From Aquipuribacter sp. SD81 (GTDB taxonomy: Bacteria; Actinomycetota; Actinomycetes; Actinomycetales; JBBAYJ01), in the NCBI RefSeq assembly GCF_037153975.1, contig NZ_JBBAYJ010000004.1, forward strand, positions 117,150 through 181,149: 64,000 nt of DNA, given 5' to 3'. The position numbers and the translations under genes are program-made. Position 1 is the stretch's first letter; each line of letters starts with the position of its first letter. The notes beneath the pieces are model-generated. The model was not told the origin of the DNA and searched no databases. It saw nothing but the letters and a program-made list of their open reading frames with translations. Shown here in pieces: positions 47,154-55,280 of this stretch.

Positions 47154-48313
47154 GCGGCGAGCGTCTCGACGTCGACGCGCTGCTCGACGACCGCTCCGTG
47201 CGGGTCGTGGTGTGCACGGGCTCCGGCGGCGTCGGCAAGACCACGTGCGCCGCCGCCCTCGCGCTGCGCGCGGCCGAGCGCGGGCGGCGGGCGGTGGTGC
47301 TCACCATCGACCCCGCGCGGCGCCTCGCGCAGTCGCTCGGGCTCACCGAGCTCGACAACACGCCCCGGCCGGTCGCGGGCGTCGAGGGGGCCGCCGGCGG
47401 GACGCTCGACGCGATGATGCTCGACATGAAGCGGACCTTCGACGAGGTCGTCGAGGCGCACGCGACGCCGGACAAGGCCCGGCAGATCCTCGCGAACCCC
47501 TTCTACCAGGCGCTGTCGAGCTCCTTCGCCGGGACGCAGGAGTACATGGCGATGGAGAAGCTCGGCCAGCTGCGCGCGCGGACGGAGCCGGACGGCACCG
47601 ACACGTGGGACCTCATCGTCGTCGACACGCCGCCGAGCCGGTCGGCGCTGGACTTCCTCGACGCGCCGGAGCGGCTCGGCTCGTTCCTCGACGGCCGCCT
47701 GCTGCGGCTGCTGCTGGCGCCGGCCAAGGCGGGCGGGCGGGCGTACGTGCGGGTGTTCTCCGCGTTCGCGGGCGGGGTGACGGGGCTGCTCAACCGGTTG
47801 CTGGGAGCGCAGATCCTCGGTGACCTGCAGATGCTGCTCTCGGCCTTCGACACGATGTTCGGCGGGTTCCGCGAGCGCGCCGAACGCACGTACGCGCTGC
47901 TGAAGGGGCCGGGGTCGGCCTTCGTCGTCGTCGCGGCCCCCGAGCACGACGCGGTGCGTGAGGCCGGCTACTTCGTCGACCGGCTGCAGGTGGAGGGCAT
48001 GCCGCTGGCGGGTGTCGTCGTCAACCGGGTGACGACCTCGGAGGAGGAGCACCTGGACGCCGACGCGGCGCTGGAGGCCGCGGGGCGCGCGGACGGGCTC
48101 ACGCGGGAGGCGCTGCTCGTGCACGCCCGCCGGGTGCGGCGCGTGGTCGCGGAGCGGGACGTCCTGGCTCGGCTCACGCGCCTGCGCCCGCCGGTTCCGA
48201 CGGTCGTCGTGCCCGCGCGCCCGCTCGACGTCGTGGACCTCGACGCGCTGCGTGCGGTCGGGGCCGACCTCGCCGCCGGTGCCGCGGTCCCGCCCGCGCC
48301 CCTCACCCCCTGA
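47150..48313 (+). CDS. GET3/ArsA-like ATPase, subunit 2 (Rv3680-like)
   Basis: 387 residues. Walker A VVCTGSGGVGKTTCAAALAL; the intradimer signature Lys of GKGGVGKTT is replaced by Ser, so only subunit 1 carries it. LTIDPARRLAQSLGL, MMLDMKRTFDEVVEAHA, FAGTQEYMAMEKLGQL and VVDTPPSRSALDFLDAPERLGSFLDGRL match Rv3680 closely. A heterodimer with the preceding gene product is expected. Strictly coupled by GTGA. Confidence 0.92.
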   Translation: MSGERLDVDALLDDRSVRVVVCTGSGGVGKTTCAAALALRAAERGRRAVVLTIDPARRLAQSLGLTELDNTPRPVAGVEGAAGGTLDAMMLDMKRTFDEVVEAHATPDKARQILANPFYQALSSSFAGTQEYMAMEKLGQLRARTEPDGTDTWDLIVVDTPPSRSALDFLDAPERLGSFLDGRLLRLLLAPAKAGGRAYVRVFSAFAGGVTGLLNRLLGAQILGDLQMLLSAFDTMFGGFRERAERTYALLKGPGSAFVVVAAPEHDAVREAGYFVDRLQVEGMPLAGVVVNRVTTSEEEHLDADAALEAAGRADGLTREALLVHARRVRRVVAERDVLARLTRLRPPVPTVVVPARPLDVVDLDALRAVGADLAAGAAVPPAPLTP

Positions 48314-48379
48314 GGGCGGCGCGGCCGCGGTGCGGAGGGCGGTGGCAGCCGCCGGGGACGGCGTGCACCGGGCGGGTCG

Positions 48380-48715
48380 TCAGAGGCGGCCGGCCCCCGA
48401 GGTCACCCGCTGCGCCGGCACGGCGGTGTCGGCGAGGCTCGCCTCGTGGCGCTGACGGGCCTGCTGCAGGACCGTCTTCCACGACAGCACCTCCGGGTGG
48501 TCGCGCAGGAGCTGGCGGCGCTCGCGCTCCGTGAGCCCGCCCCACACCCCGAACTCGGTGCGGGTGTCGAGTGCCTGGGCCAGGCACTCGGTGCGGACGG
48601 GGCACGCGCGGCACAGGACCTTCGCCTGCTGCTGCGCCGCACCCTGCACGAAGAGCGCGTCCGGGTCCTCCCCACGGCAGGTGGCCAGCTCGGGCCACTC
48701 CTCGACCCACGTCAT
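48380..48715 (-). CDS. whiB4: WhiB4-like iron-sulfur regulator
   Basis: 111 residues. Four cluster cysteines Cys13, Cys35, Cys38 and Cys44 (CxnCxxCxxxxxC), followed by GVWGGLTERERR, the WhiB turn. The C-terminus KTVLQQARQRHEASL is longer than in WhiB1. WhiB4 is a redox-sensing DNA-binding regulator of oxidative stress in mycobacteria. The ATG at 48715 has GGGAGGAGG upstream. The order ArsA pair, WhiB4, PonA2 is conserved across actinobacteria. Confidence 0.93.
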   Translation of the reverse strand: MTWVEEWPELATCRGEDPDALFVQGAAQQQAKVLCRACPVRTECLAQALDTRTEFGVWGGLTERERRQLLRDHPEVLSWKTVLQQARQRHEASLADTAVPAQRVTSGAGRL

Positions 48716-48975
48716 GCGGACCTCCTCCCCGCCCGACGGGGTCCCTCCCGACGGGCGTTCACGTGCTGCTGGTGCTGTATCGGTCGTCCGGACAGAAAGT
48801 TACGGAGCGTGCTCGGGTCGCAGAACCTCCCAACGGACCGACCTCGGTCCGCCGAACGGCGGTACCGGGGTCCGCCGAACGGAGGATGCGGTCCGGTGGG
48901 GCGCCCCGGTCCGGGACCGAGGTCCCGGGTGCCGGTGCGGTCCCGCACCCTGTGTCGGCACGTACCCTCGTGTGC
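48716..48975. promoter_or_regulatory. whiB4-ponA2 divergent promoter region with direct repeats
   Basis: 260 bp. GGTCCGCCGAACGG occurs twice (48846-48859 and 48869-48882, 23 bp apart, about two helical turns), with a related CCAACGGACC just upstream. An 8-bp palindrome GTCCGGAC lies near 48790 next to AT-rich GAAAGTTACGG. The repeats are nearer the ponA2 start and could be an operator, possibly for WhiB4 itself. Confidence 0.5.
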
Positions 48976-51633
48976 ATGAGGGGTACTGCTGCTCGTGTGA
49001 TACGAGCCGTCGGCGACGGCCGGATTGGTCCTGGTCGTCCCGCGCGTGTCCGGCTGCTCGCGCTGGTGCGGAGCGGCGACGACGGGAACGCGGCGACGAC
49101 GCTCGTGCGCGTCACGACCCTGCTCGCGGCGTTCGTCGCGGTGTCGCTCGTGGCGGGGGTCCTCGCCGCCGGGCTCGTGCTCCCCGCGGCGGCGGGCGCC
49201 GGCTTCCTCACGCGCAACGGCACCGAGTACTACGAGGACCTGCCGACGGACCTCGAGCTGCCCCCGCTGTCGCAGACCTCGACGATGGTCGCCGCCGACG
49301 GCGGCCTCATCGCCCGCTTCTACAGCGAGAACCGGGCCATCACGAGCCTGCCGCAGATGGGCGAGTGGGCGCCCAAGGCCATCATGGCCGTCGAGGACGA
49401 CCGCTTCTACGAGCACGGTGGCATCGACGCGCGCGGCACGGCGCGTGCGCTGGCCAACAACCTCCTCGGCGGCGCCGAGCAGGGCGCGTCGACCCTCACG
49501 CAGCAGTACGTCAAGCAGGTGCAGCTGGAGTCCGCGGTCTACAGCGGCGACCCGGACGAGCTCGCCCGGGTGCAGTCGGAGATCGCCGCCAGCGGGCCGG
49601 TCGGCTACGGCCGCAAGCTGCGCGAGGCCAAGCTCGCGATCGCGCTGGAGGAGGAGCTGAGCAAGGACGAGATCCTCGAGCGCTACCTCAACATCGCCAA
49701 CTTCGGCAACGCGACCTACGGCATCCAGGCCGCCGCGCAGCGGTACTTCTCCGTCAACGCCAGCGAGCTCAACGTCGCCCAGGCGGCGCTGCTCGCCGGC
49801 ATCGTGCAGTCGCCGAGCCGGTGGGACCCGCTGGACAACCCGGAGTCCGCGACGAGCCGCCGGAACGTCGTCCTGTCGCGCATGCTCGCGACGGACGTCA
49901 TCAGCCAGGAGCAGTACGACCAGGCGGTCACCTCCGACCTCAACCTCCGGCCGCGCGAGACGCGCCGCGGCTGCATCACCGCCGGCGCCTTCGCCTACTT
50001 CTGCAACTACGTGGAGCGCCTCATCCTCAGCGACCCCGCCTACGGCGAGACCGTCGAGGAGCGGCAGAACCTCCTCGACCGCGGCGGGCTGCGCATCCAC
50101 ACGACCATCGAGCCCGAGGTCCAGCAGCTCGCGTGGGACGCGGTCCGCACGCAGGTGCCGGAGACCGACCGGGCCGGGGTGGCCATGAGCGTCGTGCAGC
50201 CCGGCACCGGCAAGATCATCGCGATGGCCCAGAACCGGGTGTACGGCACGGACGCGTCCGACCCGGCGCAGTCCTCGACCAACTTCAACGTCGACCAGCG
50301 CTACGGCGGCGGCGTCGGCTTCCAGCCGGGCTCCAACATGAAGCCCGTCGTGCTCGCGACCTGGCTCGAGCAGGGCCGCTCCCTGACCGACCGCATCCCC
50401 GCCCCCGAGACCCGCACCTTCCGCTTCGGCGACTTCACGGAGTGCGGGGAGGCCATCAAGCCGGTCGACGACACCTACAGCCCGAGCAACTCCGGCGGCA
50501 CGGCGCCGTCGCTGTCCATCGCCGAGGCGACCTTCCGCTCGAGCAACACCGCCTACATCGGCATCACGAGCCAGCTCGACCTCTGCGACATCCAGGACAT
50601 GGCGACGCGCCTCGGCATGAACCCCGCCACGGACCCCGACGGCGAGGTCCGCCGGGTCATCAGCATGGCGCTCGGCACCACGGAGGTCTCGCCGCTCACG
50701 GTCGCCGAGGTCTACGCGACCTTCGCCGCCGACGGCGTGCACTGCGAGCCCATCGCCATCACCGTCATCCGGGACCGCGACGGCGAGCAGCTGCCGGCGC
50801 CGCCGCAGACGTGCAACCAGGTGATCGAGCCGGACATCGCCCGGGGCGTCAACGAGGCGCTGCAGCAGACGCTGTCCTCCCCCCAGGGCACGGCGCGGAA
50901 CTCGGGGTTCGACGGGGTCGCAGCCGGCAAGACCGGTACGACGAACGACTCGATCGCCGTGTGGTTCACCGGCTACACCCGTGAGATGGCCGCGTCGGTG
51001 TGGGTCGGCGACCCGGGTGTCGACGGCACGCCGCGGTCCCTGGAGGACTTCGAGGTCAACGGCCGCTTCATCCCGTCGGTCTTCGGCTCCTCGCTCGCGC
51101 TGCCCACGTGGGACGCGTTCGCCGTCCCCGCCGCCGAGGAGTTCGGCTGGGGCGAGGAGGAGTTCACGCCCCCGGACGACGACGTCGTCTTCGGGCCACG
51201 CTTCGCCGTCCCGCGCGTGACCGGGCAGTCGGAGGACGACGCGGCGGACGAGCTCCGCGCGCTCGGGCTGCGCGTCTCGGTCGCCTCCGAGCGCCGCTAC
51301 TCCGGCTCGGTCCCCCGCGGGGACGTCCTCACCCAGTCGCCGTCCTCCGGCGCGCTGGTCCGTTCCGGGCAGACCGTCACGCTCACGCTGTCCGCCGGCG
51401 AGGAGCCGCCGCCGCCCCCGGAGCCCGAGCCCGCGCCGGACCCGGAGCCCGAGCCCAGCGAGGGTGGTGACGCAGGTGGCGACGGCGGCGGTGGCAACGG
51501 CGGCGGTGGCAACGGCGGCGGGAACGGCAACGGCGGCGGCGGGAACGGCGGCGGCGGGAACGGCGGCGGCGGGAACGGCAACGGCGGGAACGGCGGCGGC
51601 GGGAACGGCAACGGCGGCGCCGACGACGACTGA
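48976..51633 (+). CDS. ponA2: Class A penicillin-binding protein PonA2 with PASTA domain
   Basis: 885 residues, ATG 48976. One membrane helix (about 52-75). Glycosyltransferase GT51: AVEDDRFYEHGGIDARG (about 138-155) and GASTLTQQYVKQV. Transpeptidase: SxxK in GSNMKPVVLA (Ser about 453), SxN in SSNTAYIG and KTGT near 651. One PASTA domain (about 741-806) follows. The C-terminus is unusual: a Pro/Glu stretch then about 55 residues of Gly and Asn (GGGGN-type repeats) ending DDD. Bifunctional cell-wall synthase at the outer face of the membrane. Confidence 0.95.
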   Translation: MRGTAARVIRAVGDGRIGPGRPARVRLLALVRSGDDGNAATTLVRVTTLLAAFVAVSLVAGVLAAGLVLPAAAGAGFLTRNGTEYYEDLPTDLELPPLSQTSTMVAADGGLIARFYSENRAITSLPQMGEWAPKAIMAVEDDRFYEHGGIDARGTARALANNLLGGAEQGASTLTQQYVKQVQLESAVYSGDPDELARVQSEIAASGPVGYGRKLREAKLAIALEEELSKDEILERYLNIANFGNATYGIQAAAQRYFSVNASELNVAQAALLAGIVQSPSRWDPLDNPESATSRRNVVLSRMLATDVISQEQYDQAVTSDLNLRPRETRRGCITAGAFAYFCNYVERLILSDPAYGETVEERQNLLDRGGLRIHTTIEPEVQQLAWDAVRTQVPETDRAGVAMSVVQPGTGKIIAMAQNRVYGTDASDPAQSSTNFNVDQRYGGGVGFQPGSNMKPVVLATWLEQGRSLTDRIPAPETRTFRFGDFTECGEAIKPVDDTYSPSNSGGTAPSLSIAEATFRSSNTAYIGITSQLDLCDIQDMATRLGMNPATDPDGEVRRVISMALGTTEVSPLTVAEVYATFAADGVHCEPIAITVIRDRDGEQLPAPPQTCNQVIEPDIARGVNEALQQTLSSPQGTARNSGFDGVAAGKTGTTNDSIAVWFTGYTREMAASVWVGDPGVDGTPRSLEDFEVNGRFIPSVFGSSLALPTWDAFAVPAAEEFGWGEEEFTPPDDDVVFGPRFAVPRVTGQSEDDAADELRALGLRVSVASERRYSGSVPRGDVLTQSPSSGALVRSGQTVTLTLSAGEEPPPPPEPEPAPDPEPEPSEGGDAGGDGGGGNGGGGNGGGNGNGGGGNGGGGNGGGGNGNGGNGGGGNGNGGADDD

Positions 51634-51707
51634 CGCCCGAGCGGCCGGCCCGCGCGCGCCCGCGGCGCCAGCCGGCCGCGACGGTCGGGACCGCCCCGTG
51701 TCTCGGC

Positions 51708-51713
51708 TACACT
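51708..51713 (+). promoter_or_regulatory. Probable -10 of the tRNA-Pro promoter
   Basis: TACACT at 51708-51713 lies 10 bp before the mature tRNA 5' end. A -35 near 51690 is weak. Confidence 0.45.
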
Positions 51714-51723
51714 CGTGCGCGCA

Positions 51724-51797
51724 CGGGCTGTAGCGCAGCTTGGTAGCGCACCTCGTTCGGGACGAGGGGGTCGTGGGTTCAAATCCCGCCAGCCCGA
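51724..51797 (+). tRNA. tRNA-Pro (anticodon CGG)
   Basis: 74 nt. Acceptor CGGGCTG (51724-51730) pairs with CAGCCCG (51790-51796), and A51797 is the discriminator base. The anticodon arm is CCTCG-TTCGGGA-CGAGG, giving anticodon CGG; the T-arm contains GGGTTCAAATCCC. CCA is not encoded. It marks the left edge of the unusual cassette at 51.9-56.6 kb. Confidence 0.95.
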
Positions 51798-51804
51798 CGT
51801 GCAC

Positions 51805-51835
51805 GGAGGCCGGTCCCCGCAGGGGGCCGGCCTCC
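51805..51835 (+). terminator. Terminator hairpin after tRNA-Pro
   Basis: Fourteen pairs (51805-51818 with 51822-51835, one G-U) around a 3-nt loop; stem begins GGAGGCCGG. Confidence 0.75.
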
Positions 51836-51850
51836 TGTCGTCCCCGGTCC

Positions 51851-51890
51851 CCCGGGCGGCGGCACGGCACCCGGGCGGCGGCACGGCACC
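51851..51890. repeat. 20-bp direct repeat, two copies
   Basis: CCCGGGCGGCGGCACGGCA is present twice in tandem with a period of 20 bp, directly between the tRNA terminator and the stop of the racemase gene. No copy was found at the other end of the cassette. Confidence 0.7.
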
Positions 51891-51913
51891 CGTGCCGCCG
51901 CGGTCCGCGAGAC

Positions 51914-52627
51914 CTAGCCCGTGGTGCGGGCGCCCGCGAGCGAGATCGTGGCGCGGGCCAGTGCGTCGACGGAGTCGACGACGCGGACCCGGGCCGTGCC
52001 CGCGACCGGGGCCGAGACGACCGACAGCTCCGTGCAGCCGAGCACCACGCACTGCGCCCCGCGGTCGCCGAGCCGGTCCGCGACGGCCGCGAGCGCCGGG
52101 ACGTCGACGGGACGGTTGGCCTTGACCTGCTCGTAGATGACCGACATGACGGTCCGCTGGTCGGCCGCCGACGGCACCACCGCCTCCAGCCCGGCCGCCT
52201 CGAGCTCGTCGTGGTACGTGCGCGCGGCGACGGTGCCGTCGGTCGCGAGGACGCCGACCCGCCTGACGTCGGGCACCGTCGCGACGACCTCGCGGACGGT
52301 CGCGTGCACGATGCCGACGACCTCGACGCCCGCGGCCGCACGCACCTGCGGCAGGAACGGCTCGGCCGTGTTGCACGGCAGCACGACGGCCCGGGCGCCG
52401 AGCCGCACGAGGTCCGCGGCCGACGCGGCGAGCACCGGTCCCGGGTCCTCGGCGCTGCGCCCGAGCAGGAAGGCGGTCCGGTCGGGCGTCGAGGCCCGCT
52501 GGTGCACGACGAGGTCGACGTGCTCCTGGTCGGTGGCCGCGTCGGTGAGGCGGACGACCCGGTCGAGGAAGTACGCGGTGGCCAGCGGCCCGACCCCGCC
52601 GACGACGCCGACGAGGCGGCGCGTCAC
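51914..52627 (-). CDS. Aspartate/glutamate racemase family protein
   Basis: 237 residues. GVVGGVGPLATAYFLDRVV at the N-terminus and both catalytic cysteines, in VVLPCNTAEPF and CVVLGCTELSVV, identify a PLP-independent Asp/Glu racemase. VDLVVHQRASTPDRTAFLLG is typical of the aspartate racemase branch. It would supply D-Asp or D-Glu. GTG at 52627 overlaps the ATP-grasp stop as GTGA, so the two enzymes are made together; D-aspartate ligase/racemase pairs of this kind exist in enterococci and lactococci for peptidoglycan bridges. Last gene of the five-gene minus-strand cassette. Confidence 0.88.
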   Translation of the reverse strand: MTRRLVGVVGGVGPLATAYFLDRVVRLTDAATDQEHVDLVVHQRASTPDRTAFLLGRSAEDPGPVLAASAADLVRLGARAVVLPCNTAEPFLPQVRAAAGVEVVGIVHATVREVVATVPDVRRVGVLATDGTVAARTYHDELEAAGLEAVVPSAADQRTVMSVIYEQVKANRPVDVPALAAVADRLGDRGAQCVVLGCTELSVVSAPVAGTARVRVVDSVDALARATISLAGARTTG

Positions 52628-53919
52628 GCCGTCCGCCCCGCGGGCTGCAGCTGCCGGGCGCGCGCCTCGCCGACCGGGTAGTGGCGGGCGAACTTGCGGT
52701 ACTGGTTGGCGTGGCTGGCGGCGAGGTAGGCGAGGCGCCGGGGGTCGCGCTCGGCGGAGTACCACAGCGGGTTGTGGACGTGCCCCGCCCGGTAGGCCGC
52801 TCGCACGCGCGCCCGCAGGTCCTCGTCGAGGTAGCGCAGCAGCAGGGGGCGCGGCAGCACCGTGAAGAGGTGGCCGGGCTCGGCGTGCTCCGGTGAGCCC
52901 GGCGGGTACGGGTCGAGGCCGCGGACGTACTCGCGCACGTACGGCGCGACCGGGTCCGTCTGCCCGGCCGCGACGTAGAAGTTGCTGCGCCCGAGCCGCG
53001 GGTTGAGCTCGAAGAACACCGTGCGGCCCGTGCGCGGATCGACCTTGAGGTCGAAGTTGGCCCACCCCGTCCAGCCGACGTGCTCCAGCAGGCGCGTGGC
53101 GTCGGCGACGACGTCGGGGTCGTGGTCGGTGAGGATCGCCGCGGGGTTGCCGATGGCGCTCGGCGCGTGCTCCTCCAGCAGCACGTGCCCGAACGAGGAG
53201 TAGCGGACCCGGCCGGAGCGGTCGCTGTAGCACGTGAGGATGCGCATGCCGGAGTCGTCGCCGGCCACGAGCTCCTGCACGAGGAAGCCGGAGGTGTAGC
53301 CCGCGCGGCGGACCCGGGCGAGCAGGTCGAGCAGCTGCGCCCGGTCGGCCACGACGAAGCCCTTGCGCTTGCCCTCGAAGCTCACGCCCGCGTAGGCGAC
53401 CGTGCTCGCGGCCTTGGCGAAGACCGGGAAGACGAGACCGCTCGTGTCCACCGCCGGGTCCACGTCGGACGGCGTCGACGTGCCCGGCAGGAGCGAGAGG
53501 TCCGCGACGACCGTCCGCGGGTGGGCGACGCCCAGCTCCGCGCACACCCGGCTGAACTCGGCCTTGTCCGTCATCCGCCGCAGCAGCGGCGCCTCGACGT
53601 ACGGCACGACGACCGTCTCCGGCAGCCGGTCGCGCACCTCGACGAGCCGGGCGACGAGCCGGTCGGCGCTCGCGAGCACGATCGTCGCGGCGTCGGGCTC
53701 GACGAGACGGTGCAGGACGGCCACGAGCGTGTCGGGGTCCTCCAGGGCCGGCTCCCGCACGTGCTGCAGGGCGGCCGAGCGGGACATGAGCCCGCTCGCG
53801 GCGCCCGACACGACGACAGGTCGCACGCCGTGGTTCTCGTGGAAGTGCCGGGCCAGGCTGTAGGCGCCGATGTCCCCGCCGAGCACGACCGGACGCAGTG
53901 CAGCGGGTGCGCCGTCCAC
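52624..53919 (-). CDS. ATP-grasp carboxylate-amine ligase
   Basis: 431 residues from GTG 53919 (GGGAGG close upstream; longer starts at 53946 and 53973 are possible). N-terminal nucleotide-like domain VVLGGDIGAYSLARHFHE, central MTDKAEFSRVCAELGVAHPRTV, ATP-grasp lid VFAKAASTVAYAGVSFEGKRKG and the metal site FFELNPRLGRSNFY. It resembles the COG3919 group that includes D-aspartate ligase. It joins a carboxylate to an amine through an acyl phosphate. Partners: coupled racemase downstream, repeat peptide gene 92 bp upstream. Two readings are open: peptidoglycan cross-bridge ligase, or modifier of the repeat peptide. Confidence 0.85.
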   Translation of the reverse strand: MDGAPAALRPVVLGGDIGAYSLARHFHENHGVRPVVVSGAASGLMSRSAALQHVREPALEDPDTLVAVLHRLVEPDAATIVLASADRLVARLVEVRDRLPETVVVPYVEAPLLRRMTDKAEFSRVCAELGVAHPRTVVADLSLLPGTSTPSDVDPAVDTSGLVFPVFAKAASTVAYAGVSFEGKRKGFVVADRAQLLDLLARVRRAGYTSGFLVQELVAGDDSGMRILTCYSDRSGRVRYSSFGHVLLEEHAPSAIGNPAAILTDHDPDVVADATRLLEHVGWTGWANFDLKVDPRTGRTVFFELNPRLGRSNFYVAAGQTDPVAPYVREYVRGLDPYPPGSPEHAEPGHLFTVLPRPLLLRYLDEDLRARVRAAYRAGHVHNPLWYSAERDPRRLAYLAASHANQYRKFARHYPVGEARARQLQPAGRTA

Positions 53920-54011
53920 GGTCCTCCCTGGGCTCGTCCGGCCCACGCGGGAGCGCCGACCGTGCCCGGACACGCTACCGGGCGACGGTCGGCGCTCACG
54001 ACCGCGGCGGC

Positions 54012-54347
54012 TCAGCGGTCGCTGATGCGTCCCTGGGCGCCGGGCTGGACGTGACCCTCGACGTCCTCCTCGCCGTCGACGCTGAACACGCGGAGGTGGC
54101 CCTCGACGTCCTCGTCACCGTCGGCGTTCAGCACGCGCAGGTGGCCCTCCACGTCCTCGTCACCGCCGTCGGCCTGCAGCGGCCGGCGGGTGGCGTGGCC
54201 CTCGACGTCCTCGTCGCCGTCACCGGTCACGCGTGCCGCGAACCCGTGGCCCTCCACGTCCTCGGAGCCGCTGTCGGCCCTCATCGCCTTGAAGTGGCCC
54301 TCGACGTCCTCGGAGCCGGTCGCCTGGGGGTTCGTGTCCTCGTCCAT
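54012..54347 (-). CDS. EDVEGH-repeat peptide, candidate multi-core RiPP precursor
   Basis: 111 residues from ATG 54347 (GGGAG upstream). After the leader MDEDTNPQAT come six copies of G-(S/D/E)-EDVEGH at about residues 11-18, 27-34, 44-51, 62-69, 77-84 and 92-99. Each is followed by a different 7-12-residue peptide: FKAMRADS, GFAARVTGD, ATRRPLQADG, LRVLNAD, LRVFSVD and VQPGAQGRISDR. Constant blocks with variable inserts are what multi-core precursors show (recognition sequence plus core). The protein is very acidic in the repeats, has no Cys and no membrane segment. Neighbours are a subtilase, an ATP-grasp ligase and a racemase on the same strand. I know no named family for it. Confidence 0.85.
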   Translation of the reverse strand: MDEDTNPQATGSEDVEGHFKAMRADSGSEDVEGHGFAARVTGDGDEDVEGHATRRPLQADGGDEDVEGHLRVLNADGDEDVEGHLRVFSVDGEEDVEGHVQPGAQGRISDR

Positions 54348-54458
54348 GGTTGTCTCCCTCTGCTGTCCGCGTGGCCCCGTCCCTCGGTCCCACTGCGGCA
54401 ATACTGCTGAGCAGGCCCACGACGATCTGTTCGCTCGCTGACACAGCGGGTGTCCGGT

Positions 54459-55280
54459 TCACGACACGTCGGCGTTGTCGCACAGCGAGTGCAGGACGGC
54501 CTTGACCTGGAACGGGGTCAGCCACGGGTGCTTGCTCAGCAGGAGGGCGGTCAGCCCGCTCACGTGCGGCGCCGCGAAGCTGTTGCCCGTGGCGACCGTC
54601 GAGCCGCCGTCCGCCCACGCCACGTCGAGGTCGATGCCGCGGGCGGCGAACTCCACCGGCGGGTGCGGGTTGTAGGCGAGGGCGAGGGGGTCGTCCCCGG
54701 CCCGGGCCGCGACCGAGACGACCGAGGCGAACTCCGAGGGGTACGTGGGCCCCGGGGAGTTGTTCGCCGCGCAGACGAGCAGGGCGCCGCGGAAGTACGC
54801 GGCGTCGGTGACCCGGTGCAGGTCCGCGTACATGAGGTCGCTCTTGCTCGACAGCGACAGGTTGACCACCCGCATGCCGGCCGCCACCGACCACTCGATA
54901 CCGCCGCGCAGCAGCACCCCGCGGCCCCTGAGGTTCGCGCCCAGCACCCGGACGCTGTGCAGCCGCGCCCGCGGCGCGAGCGAGCGGATGATCCCCGAGC
55001 AGGCGTTGCCGTGTCCGACGAGATCGGTGTGGGGGCCCTCCTCCACCCGGTAGCCGCGCGGGTCCTCGGCGTCCGTCACGAGCGCCACGGACCCGGCGAG
55101 CCCTCCCACCCGCGGGTTGTCGGCGTCGACGCCGCTGTCCACCACCGCGACGTCGACCCCCTCGCCGGTCGCGCCCGCCAGCGCCCACTCGCGCCGCGCC
55201 GGCAGGGGCAGCGAGCGGACGCGCGCGAGCCGGTCGTCGTCGAAGGCCGAGGACCACTCCGGCAGGTGCGTCGCACTCAC
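54459..55280 (-). CDS. Cytoplasmic subtilisin-like (S8) peptidase
   Basis: 273 residues with a complete S8 triad: Asp in VAVVDSGVDAD, His in DLVGHGNACSGII, Ser in ATGNSFAAPHVSG; the oxyanion Asn is in VCAANNSPG. It has no signal peptide, propeptide or membrane anchor, so it should act in the cytoplasm, unlike mycosins or secreted subtilases. The size matches a bare catalytic domain, like processing proteases of peptide pathways. GTG at 55280 overlaps the GAF stop as GTGA; the repeat peptide gene starts 111 bp downstream. The likely substrate is that peptide, by location only. Confidence 0.88.
   Translation of the reverse strand: MSATHLPEWSSAFDDDRLARVRSLPLPARREWALAGATGEGVDVAVVDSGVDADNPRVGGLAGSVALVTDAEDPRGYRVEEGPHTDLVGHGNACSGIIRSLAPRARLHSVRVLGANLRGRGVLLRGGIEWSVAAGMRVVNLSLSSKSDLMYADLHRVTDAAYFRGALLVCAANNSPGPTYPSEFASVVSVAARAGDDPLALAYNPHPPVEFAARGIDLDVAWADGGSTVATGNSFAAPHVSGLTALLLSKHPWLTPFQVKAVLHSLCDNADVS

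Noticed and set aside
52624..53919. Typical graspetide (microviridin-type) ligase
   Set aside because: The protein is longer and resembles the COG3919/D-aspartate-ligase layout more than MvdD-like ligases, so I do not assign the graspetide class even though a RiPP role remains possible.
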